Part shown: positions 42,806 to 48,911 of the stretch, one piece after another
Numbering within the stretch: the stretch's first letter is position 1
How the letters are laid out: each line of letters begins with the position of its first letter
Source: Clostridiales bacterium
GTDB lineage: Bacteria > Bacillota > Clostridia > Lachnospirales > WQUN01
Assembly: GCA_031287685.1 (NCBI GenBank)
Contig: JAITSQ010000004.1
Span: 1-53,662, forward strand
Direction: 5' to 3'
Length of the DNA: 53,662 nt
Program-made: the position numbers and the translations under genes
Notes under the pieces: model-generated
Told to the model about the DNA's origin: nothing
The model's database searches: none
What the model saw: only the letters and a program-made list of their open reading frames with translations

Positions 42806-43016
42806 ATAGCAATTCCGTTTGATAGTGGCGTCGCTCGGTGTTTTCATTTGTCTAAAACGAGTTTAGACAAATGAAAGCCCCCTTCTTGCCCGGTGTTTTT
42901 TCGCGGTTACTGCCCCGCGAAAAAGCCCCCTTCTTGCCCGGTGTTTTTTCGCGGTTACCGCCCCGCGAAAAAGCCCCTTCCTTAGAACAACGCCAATCAA
43001 ACATGGAATTGCTCTA
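42806..43016. repeat. Inverted-repeat cassette E6 between hrcA and grpE
   Basis: 211 bp bounded by ATAGCAATTCCGTTTGAT and ATCAAACATGGAATTGCTCTA. Units: alpha with TCATTTGTCTAAA / TTTAGACAAATGA (about 42836-42889), then two beta units with TTTTTTCGCGG / CCGCGAAAAA (from 42891 and 42939, 48 bases apart). It lies between the hrcA stop and the grpE ribosome site. Confidence 0.92.
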
Positions 43017-43020
43017 GTAT

Positions 43021-44046
43021 TTATCCGTCCCCGGAAAACGCGCCTATAAGCGTGTTTATGCGCCGGACAATGCTTGACAGAACGGCCGTCGCCTGTGAAT
43101 AATCCATACGGGTCGGGCCGATTATGCCGATACTCCCCACGAAGGAACCGGCCGCCTTAAAATCCCCGCGGATAACGCTGCAGTTGCGCATTGGCGCGTC
43201 GTCGTTCTCCTCGCCTATGAAAATCTGAAGATCCCCGCCGCCGTGCCCTTTCGTCATAAGAGACAGGAGAAACTGCTTATCCTCAAGGGCGTTGAATATT
43301 TCCTTGGCCCGCTCTATATTGGAAAATTCAGGAAACGCCAGAATGTTATTGACGCCGCTCGTGTATACGTACACCTCGTCGGCGGAGCTTTCGCCCATTA
43401 CTTTGACGACGGCGGAAAGGGTCTCCGGCGGGCAGGCGCCCCGCGACGCCAGGAGAGCGGCGCGGTCGGCGAGGGCGCCGCCCTCAAGCGCCGCTCCGGA
43501 AAAAGCCCCGTTAAGCTCCGCCGAGAGCGTCTGCAAATCCGCCTGCCGAGGGACCGGCACGGCAAGGTTTTTAACGGACTTTCCTTCCGTTATAAGCACC
43601 ATAAGCGCGTTTTTTTCATCGAACGGAAGGAGCTGTATATGCTTTATTTTATCTCTGTTCGCGGAAGTTTTGGCCGCCACCGCCGTATAGTTCGTAAGCG
43701 CGGCTATGGCCTTGGCCGTCTCTCTCATAAGGTAGCCTATGTGCGATATATTGCTTTCTATAGTCTGGCGGAGAAAGTCCTCCTGCTCCGGCATAAGCTC
43801 CCCGCGCCGCATAAAAGAATCGACGTACAGCCTGTACCCCTTGTCGGACGGAATCCTGCCGGAGGAGGCGTGCGGCTGGATAATAAGGCCGAGGTCGTAC
43901 AAATCGCTCATTTCGTTGCGAACAGTGGCGCTGCTGACGCCAAGGTCGTATTTCTTGGCGATTGTGCGAGAGCCTATGGGCTCGGCCGTGGTGATATATT
44001 CTGTTATGAGCGCCTCAAGTATCCGGATTCTTCTGTCGTTAAGCAT
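43021..44046 (-). CDS. hrcA: Heat-inducible repressor HrcA
   Basis: A 341-residue HrcA. The N-terminal winged helix reads RRIRILEALITEYITTAEPIGS and continues with SATVRNEMSDLYDLGLI, and the GAF-like inducer domain and C-terminal region are complete (GSIGIIGPTRMDYSQATAVL). It represses the dnaK operon by binding CIRCE and is itself activated by GroEL. The ATG at 44046 follows GGGGGGTG; the upstream frame would include the operator. First gene of the operon. Confidence 0.96.
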   Translation of the reverse strand: MLNDRRIRILEALITEYITTAEPIGSRTIAKKYDLGVSSATVRNEMSDLYDLGLIIQPHASSGRIPSDKGYRLYVDSFMRRGELMPEQEDFLRQTIESNISHIGYLMRETAKAIAALTNYTAVAAKTSANRDKIKHIQLLPFDEKNALMVLITEGKSVKNLAVPVPRQADLQTLSAELNGAFSGAALEGGALADRAALLASRGACPPETLSAVVKVMGESSADEVYVYTSGVNNILAFPEFSNIERAKEIFNALEDKQFLLSLMTKGHGGGDLQIFIGEENDDAPMRNCSVIRGDFKAAGSFVGSIGIIGPTRMDYSQATAVLSSIVRRINTLIGAFSGDG

Positions 44047-44072
44047 AAAACACCCCCCGCAGGCTTGAGTTG

Positions 44073-44099
44073 TTAGCACTCTCGACAAGTGAGTGCTAA
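44073..44099 (-). promoter_or_regulatory. CIRCE operator
   Basis: Perfect inverted repeat TTAGCACTC (44073-44081), 9 bases, GAGTGCTAA (44091-44099), the HrcA binding site, downstream of the promoter in the hrcA leader. Confidence 0.98.
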
Positions 44100-44112
44100 C
44101 AACTTTAAAGAT

Positions 44113-44141
44113 ACAATATCACAAAGGGAGAGGTTTGTCAA
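44113..44141 (-). promoter_or_regulatory. Promoter of the hrcA-grpE-dnaK-dnaJ operon
   Basis: Minus strand TTGACA (44136-44141), 17-base spacer, TATTGT (44113-44118). CIRCE starts 14 bases downstream. Confidence 0.85.
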
Positions 44142-44237
44142 GAGGATTTTTGAAAAAAATTCAAAAAAACGCCCCCGAAAATTCGCGGGGCGGCAAGGGG
44201 ACTTTTTTTGCTTGTTACAGAGGTTCTTTAACCGCGT

Positions 44238-44262
44238 AAAAAAAGCCCTCCGAGCGGAGGGC
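44238..44262 (-). terminator. Terminator of the small secreted-protein gene
   Basis: Stem GCCCTCCG / CGGAGGGC with a short loop, followed on the minus strand by a run of seven T. It lies 18 bases after that gene's stop. Confidence 0.8.
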
Positions 44263-44279
44263 GGGAGGCTTCGGGGCTT

Positions 44280-44798
44280 TCAGAACGGGTCCGAGGAGCT
44301 TTTCAGCGACAATATGCCGTTCAGCTTTTCGGAGCCGCCGTTGCTTATGCTTATGCTTATACTGTAATCCCCCTTGGAGACGGGGAAGGAGGCGTCGCCG
44401 TTAACGGTTTTGCCGTCGCCGCCCACGTCGCTTACAGTAAAATTAACTATTTCGGGCGTCTGCCCGTCCTTGAATATTCTTATTGTGACGTCTTTCTTTG
44501 ATAAGGAGGGGGCTTCAGGTTGCCTAAATTTTTTTAGGCAACCTGAAACACCGAGCAAGTTTGAGTAAAACACCTTTCCGTATTTATGAGTGTCGTCAGT
44601 AACCTTGAAAGTCTTGCTGAAATTAACCGCGTCAACGGTCTCGTTGTTCCAATAGTTAGATACCGCAAAAGGCTTGACCGCTATGGGCGGGTTTGCGGAA
44701 ACGGTTTTCGCGGCTGGCGCGTCGGCCGCGTAAGCGGACACGCACAAAGCCGCCGCCACAAACGCGGCCGAAGCCAGCTTAAAGATTCCCTTATACAT
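44280..44798 (-). CDS. Small secreted protein with in-frame palindromic insert
   Basis: About 172 residues. A clear signal peptide (MYKGIFKLASAAFVAAALCVSAYA|AD) is followed by a beta-rich domain beginning IAVKPFAVSNYWNNE. In its middle (about residues 75-95) the repeat unit contributes LLGVSGCLKKFRQPEAPSLS, between KVFYSN and KKDVTIRIF; removing it would join two beta segments. The ATG at 44798 follows AAGGAG. No family recognised. Confidence 0.75.
   Translation of the reverse strand: MYKGIFKLASAAFVAAALCVSAYAADAPAAKTVSANPPIAVKPFAVSNYWNNETVDAVNFSKTFKVTDDTHKYGKVFYSNLLGVSGCLKKFRQPEAPSLSKKDVTIRIFKDGQTPEIVNFTVSDVGGDGKTVNGDASFPVSKGDYSISISISNGGSEKLNGILSLKSSSDPF
44504..44559. repeat. Palindromic repeat unit alpha-10 inside the secreted-protein gene
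   Basis: Edge AGGAGGGGGCT, arms TTCAGGTTGCCTAAA and TTTAGGCAACCTGAA (15 bp, perfect), edge ACACCGAGCAAG. Here GTCTAAA is changed to GCCTAAA and the opposite arm changes with it. Confidence 0.93.
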
Positions 44799-44861
44799 TT
44801 GCAACACTCCTTAAATTTTTTTAAGAACCCTCAAAGCGTAGAGAGTCCCGCTATACTTAAC

Positions 44862-45209
44862 TTATTTTGTTACAGGCGTCCACAGTTCACAAGCCCCCTC
44901 CGCGTTATAAAACTCAAAATATTTCCCAGGCACGGTCGCAATCGCAAAATTGGCGGCTTGTATCGTCACGGCAGTCATATCGCTTTTTGGCGGCTTTTCG
45001 TTTTTAATACCTAAAAGATAAAAATATTTATGGTTTTCCGTGTACCACATAACGCCATATAAACTTGACTTGCTTTCAGGGATAGCCAATAAATCCTCTT
45101 TGTGTTTTTCCCATAATTGCCCGACATCTTTTTCGCTTGAACTCAATATCGTTTCAACAGCATATCCCCGCACAATAAAATCCGCCTTATTTTCAAAACG
45201 TATTTCCAT
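44862..45209 (-). CDS. GyrI-like effector-binding-domain protein
   Basis: A 115-residue protein of the GyrI/AraC effector-binding fold: RFENKADFIVRGYAVETILS at the start, then VMWYTENHKYFYLLGIKN, and a tail with VPGKYFEFYNAEGACELW. Such stand-alone domains bind hydrophobic or aromatic small molecules. No DNA-binding domain is fused. ATG at 45209 with GGAGGAAG and its own promoter. Confidence 0.7.
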   Translation of the reverse strand: MEIRFENKADFIVRGYAVETILSSSEKDVGQLWEKHKEDLLAIPESKSSLYGVMWYTENHKYFYLLGIKNEKPPKSDMTAVTIQAANFAIATVPGKYFEFYNAEGACELWTPVTK

Positions 45210-45234
45210 ATTTTCTTCCTCCCTATTCGCGTTG

Positions 45235-45263
45235 ATTATATCTAAAAAATTTATACTTATCAA
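45235..45263 (-). promoter_or_regulatory. Promoter of the GyrI-like gene
   Basis: Minus strand TTGATA (45258-45263), 17-base spacer, TATAAT (45235-45240), 26 bases before the start. Confidence 0.75.
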
Positions 45264-45306
45264 CACTAAAATAAAACTAATCGCGAACGGAAGGAATCCG
45301 CGCGTA

Positions 45307-45338
45307 CCAAAAACGGCAGCTTGCGCTGCCGTTTTTGG
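45307..45338. other. Perfect 14-bp hairpin between divergent genes
   Basis: CCAAAAACGGCAGC and GCTGCCGTTTTTGG around TTGC. It looks like a bidirectional terminator, yet no gene on either side ends here. Beyond it, 45340-45480 is AT-rich with a further weak hairpin (GAATGTTT / AAACATTC), which could mark a small RNA. Confidence 0.5.
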
Positions 45339-45482
45339 CGAGATACTTAATAAAACTATAAGGGGAAAATAATTTGGAATGTTTTTGGGGGCTTAAACAT
45401 TCACAATTAAAAGTATGGGCATATTTGCGGAAATTATACATAAGCGGAAATTTTTTATTTTTGTTTTAATTACAGGCTTCTC

Positions 45483-45511
45483 TTGACAAAACGCGCCCTT
45501 TGGCTTACCAT
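45483..45511 (+). promoter_or_regulatory. Possible promoter of the murG group
   Basis: TTGACA (45483-45488), 17-base spacer, weak -10 TACCAT (45506-45511), 32 bases before the murG ATG. Confidence 0.5.
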
Positions 45512-45543
45512 AAAAAGACATAGGTTTGCCGGAGTGAGTTATT

Positions 45544-46668
45544 ATGGATAAAACAGCGGATAAAATAGTCTTTACGGGCGGGGGTACCGCGGGGCACGTC
45601 GTGCCCTGCATAGCCGTTATGGAGCTTCTGCGGAAGGAAGGGTACGGCGTTGAGTATATCGGCAGTTTCGCCGGCATAGAGCGGGAGCTTGTGGGCGCTT
45701 TCGGCGCGCCTTATCACTCCGTGGCCACGGGAAAAGTCCGGCGGTATATTTCAAAGGACAACCTGACGGATATTTTCCGCGTGTTCAAAGGGGTTGCGGA
45801 CGCGGCGGATATTTTAAGGAATATAAGCCCGGCGGCGGTTTTCTCCAAAGGCGGCTATGTCAGCGTGCCGGTGGTTATAGCGGCGAAACTTCTCCATATA
45901 CCGGTAATCCTGCACGAGTCGGATATGACGCTGGGGCTGGCCAACCGCGTGTGCGCCCCGCTTTCGAGCGCCGTCTGCGTTACTTTTCAGGCCACGCTCA
46001 AGCGCGTTAAAAACGGGGTCTTTACCGGCGCGCCCTTGCGGAGAGAGCTTAAATACGGCGTGCGCAGCAAAGGCCTCGCCCTATGCGGGTTCGACGAAAA
46101 AAAGCCGGTTCTGCTGGTAATGGGCGGCAGTCTTGGCTCCGCGCGGATAAATTCTATGCTGTACGAGGCGCTGAGTGAAATTCTCATAAATTTCCAGGTG
46201 ATTCACATATACGGCAAGGGCGGCGCGCCGCCTGTGGCGGAACCCCCGCCCGGCTACGCGCCCTTCGAGTACGTCGGCGGCGAGCTGCCGCACCTGTTGG
46301 CGGCGGCGGATATGGCCGTCTCCCGCGCGGGTTCAAACTCCGTCTGTGAGCTTCTTTTCCTTAAGAAGCCCATGCTGCTTATCCCCCTTGGGAAAAATGT
46401 CAGCCGCGGCGACCAGATATTAAACGCGGAGCTTTTCAAGAGCCAGGGCTTCGCGGAGGTCATATATGACGAGCTTCTCACGCCAAAAGCCCTTGTTTCC
46501 GGAATTTACGGGGTATACGGGCGGCTTGGCGAATACCTGTCGGCGATTGAGCCGCACAGCGGCCAGAACGGGGTCGCGCGGCTCGCCGAAGTAATTAAAA
46601 ACGTCGCGCAAAACGGGAAATACGTCAAAACCGCCGGTTCGCCCCCCAAGCGCGTTTACCGGGTTTGA
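45544..46668 (+). CDS. murG: UDP-GlcNAc:lipid I N-acetylglucosaminyltransferase (MurG)
   Basis: A 374-residue GT28 glycosyltransferase that makes lipid II for peptidoglycan. The N-terminal GGGTAGHVVPCIA loop, the GGYVSVPVVIAA segment, the HESDMTLGLANR box and the C-terminal UDP-GlcNAc site (SRAGSNSVCELLFLKKPMLLIPL) are all present. It is not next to other mur or division genes; the genes after it are of unknown function, so it may be a second copy or a relocated one. Start ATG with GGAGTGAG. Confidence 0.92.
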   Translation: MDKTADKIVFTGGGTAGHVVPCIAVMELLRKEGYGVEYIGSFAGIERELVGAFGAPYHSVATGKVRRYISKDNLTDIFRVFKGVADAADILRNISPAAVFSKGGYVSVPVVIAAKLLHIPVILHESDMTLGLANRVCAPLSSAVCVTFQATLKRVKNGVFTGAPLRRELKYGVRSKGLALCGFDEKKPVLLVMGGSLGSARINSMLYEALSEILINFQVIHIYGKGGAPPVAEPPPGYAPFEYVGGELPHLLAAADMAVSRAGSNSVCELLFLKKPMLLIPLGKNVSRGDQILNAELFKSQGFAEVIYDELLTPKALVSGIYGVYGRLGEYLSAIEPHSGQNGVARLAEVIKNVAQNGKYVKTAGSPPKRVYRV

Positions 46669-46707
46669 CAAAGCCGCCGGTAATCTGTATAATAAAGGTG
46701 TTGCCGT

Positions 46708-47649
46708 ATGTATTTGTATAAGCTGTTTCTGAGCCTTTTCGGCGACTTTTCCGAAACGGAGGCGTATATCAGCCTTTACGCGGCGGCGTGGGCGGCGCTT
46801 GCGGCCTGCCTGCGGGCGGCGGTCTTTATAAAATACGCGTCCGAAAGCGCGAGGTTTTCGTCGCGGGCGGTGACGATCGCGCGGAAATCCGACTTGCCGC
46901 CGCCCAAAAAAGGCGTTTTCGCGCGCTCTCTCAAAGCCTATATAAAATCGTGCGAAAAGAACCCCTCCCGCGCGGACGCGGAGGCTATTACCGAGAGGCA
47001 GCTTCTTTCGGCGCGGTTCTTGTTCTGGGGGCTTGATTCGGCGGCGGGCCTTATACGGAGCCTTGAGCTTTCGTGGCTTTTTTTCGCCGCCGCCGCGTTG
47101 TTCGCAGCACGCGGGCAGCTTATTATTTGGAATTTTTATATAATTATATTCGCGGCGTCGCGCTTCTGCGCCTTGATTTTTGACGTCGGGCACGCGCGCG
47201 GCCGCCTGAAATACGCCATAGCGGAATACCTTGAGCGCGAAATAGGCCAGTTTTACGCCGCCGACTTTGATTCGGCCCTGTCCCGGCTCCGGAAGGAGCT
47301 TGAGGAATCCTTCAAGGAAACTTTCGCGGAGATTACCCGCGTTTTGACGGAAAACGACCGAACGCGGGAGCTTCAGGCGGCCGTGGGCGCCTTGGCGCCG
47401 GTCGTCGCGCATATAGAGGAAAACCAGTCGGTTTTGCGGGAGAGCCTTGACAGCTACGAAAAGGCGCTGAACGCCCTGGCGGAGGGGCTTGGCGAAAACA
47501 TAGGCGCTCTCGCGAATTATCACGCGCAAAGCGCCGAAAACCGCCTTTCCGCCGCGATCGACAAAAAGATAAACGAGATGACCGAGACGGGGAGCTGGCT
47601 TTACGAAGGGGTCCGCTCGCTGCTTGACGAAGCCAGACTTAAAAAGTGA
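46708..47649 (+). CDS. Membrane protein with C-terminal coiled coil, unknown
   Basis: A 313-residue protein. Hydrophobic segments near residues 20-40 and two in the 110-160 range (LELSWLFFAAAALFAARG, IIIFAASRFCALIF) suggest three or so membrane helices. From about residue 185 to 313 it is a long, charged coiled coil (LRKELEESFKETFAEITRVL, then QSVLRESLDSYEKALNALA). No family recognised. It is nine bases from the next gene, whose product belongs to the DUF5717-like group, so it probably anchors or organises that system at the membrane. Confidence 0.75.
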   Translation: MYLYKLFLSLFGDFSETEAYISLYAAAWAALAACLRAAVFIKYASESARFSSRAVTIARKSDLPPPKKGVFARSLKAYIKSCEKNPSRADAEAITERQLLSARFLFWGLDSAAGLIRSLELSWLFFAAAALFAARGQLIIWNFYIIIFAASRFCALIFDVGHARGRLKYAIAEYLEREIGQFYAADFDSALSRLRKELEESFKETFAEITRVLTENDRTRELQAAVGALAPVVAHIEENQSVLRESLDSYEKALNALAEGLGENIGALANYHAQSAENRLSAAIDKKINEMTETGSWLYEGVRSLLDEARLKK

Positions 47650-47657
47650 GGGACGCC

Positions 47658-48827
47658 ATGGAAAATTTTGCCGAAGCTCTTGAGCTTCCCCCGCCGAAAC
47701 TTTTGGTCGAAAACGCGGGCCAAACCGGGCTTATAATTGAGGCGGCGGGCGCGGCCTCCGGTTCGCTTACTGTGAAAAACGCTGGCGGGGGGCGGCTTTT
47801 CGGGCGCGTAGAGTCAAACGCGCGCTGGCTGTCCTTTAACCCGCCGCGTTTTGAGGGCGCGCGGGCCTCAATAGCGTATACGGCGGATTTAAGCGGCTTC
47901 AAGCCGGGAGATACGGCGCGAACCACCGCCGTTATCACGAGCAGCGGCGGGGAGGCGGTTATACCGGTTTTGGCGCGGGCGGCGCCGTTCGCGCTGACGC
48001 CGCCGGGCGGGGAAGCGCCCATAGCCGGTTTGAGGGAGTTTTATAAGTACGCGCGGCGGGAACCGGCGGCGGCCGAAGCGCTTTTCTTTTCCGCCGAATT
48101 TGAGGAGTTTCTGCGGAAAACGGATTACCCCAGAATTTCGTCGTATATTGAAATAATAAAGGACTCCGGCGAGCCGGAGCGCGCTATGGATAACTTTTTT
48201 ATCCTGAACGGGCTGAAAAAACGCGCGAAAATCTCGCCGGAGGAGGAGAGCGTCACGTCGGAGGTGAACCCCTACTCGGGGGAGGCGGTTTCGGGGCGGC
48301 TCGTCTTTTCGCGGAGCGCGCAGGGCTATATAAGCGAGGAAATAACCGCGGGAAGCGCCTGGCTGGAGCTTCATAAAACGCGCCTGACCTCCGGGGATTT
48401 TGACGAAAAAGGCAAGGCGGCGGTACCCTACGTCATTTATACGGAAAAAATCCCCGAAGGGGAAAGTTTCTGCGTCGTGAAAGCCGGGCCGGCGGAAACT
48501 CGCGTATATTTGCGCAAGCTGCCGCCGTTTTCGCTGAAAATGCCGAAAGAAGTTTTTTCCGTAAACGAAAAAGGATATATTCTGCTTGAAAACAACGCGG
48601 GCAAGGAGATTTTGATAGAAGTTTCGTCAAGCGACCCGTGCCTGCGTTTTGAGTCCAGCCGGTTTTCGGCGGTCGCGGGGGCGAAGATTCCGTTTGTCGT
48701 CAAGCCCACGGCCACTCAGTTGGCTCAGTTTGTATTCAGGCAGCGCCCGTTTATCCCGGCCGTGATTACGGTAAACGTGCCGAATTTCCGAAAGTCCGCC
48801 CGTTTCGAGGTGCGAGTAGCCCCTTAA
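47658..48827 (+). CDS. DUF5717-like protein, N-terminal part (beta-sandwich domains)
   Basis: A 389-residue protein. It consists of several beta-sandwich-like segments that recall pilus/chaperone folds: VENAGQTGLIIEAAGAASGS with GSLTVKNAGGGRLFGRVES, then SGRLVFSRSAQGYISEEITA, then VFSVNEKGYILLENNAGKEI. A helical stretch (LREFYKYARREPAAAEALFF, FEEFLRKTDYPRISSYIEII) separates the first two. The layout agrees with what I remember of the N-terminal half of DUF5717 proteins, which in other Clostridia are about 1200 residues with a TPR-like C-terminal half. Here the gene stops and the C-terminal half is the next gene in the same frame. Confidence 0.65.
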   Translation: MENFAEALELPPPKLLVENAGQTGLIIEAAGAASGSLTVKNAGGGRLFGRVESNARWLSFNPPRFEGARASIAYTADLSGFKPGDTARTTAVITSSGGEAVIPVLARAAPFALTPPGGEAPIAGLREFYKYARREPAAAEALFFSAEFEEFLRKTDYPRISSYIEIIKDSGEPERAMDNFFILNGLKKRAKISPEEESVTSEVNPYSGEAVSGRLVFSRSAQGYISEEITAGSAWLELHKTRLTSGDFDEKGKAAVPYVIYTEKIPEGESFCVVKAGPAETRVYLRKLPPFSLKMPKEVFSVNEKGYILLENNAGKEILIEVSSSDPCLRFESSRFSAVAGAKIPFVVKPTATQLAQFVFRQRPFIPAVITVNVPNFRKSARFEVRVAP

Positions 48828-48838
48828 AGCGGGAATTA

Positions 48839-48896
48839 GCAAGAAGGAGGCTTTAAGGCGCCTAAACCTTTTAGGCAACTTAAAACACCGATCAAG
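48839..48896. repeat. Palindromic repeat unit alpha-11 at the DUF5717 break
   Basis: Edge GCAAGAAGGAGGCT, arms TTTAAGGCGCCTAAA and TTTAGGCAACTTAAA (mismatches in the middle), edge ACACCGATCAAG. It has no stop in the frame shared by both flanking genes. Confidence 0.85.
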
Positions 48897-48911
48897 GGGT
48901 TTTTCGTATTT

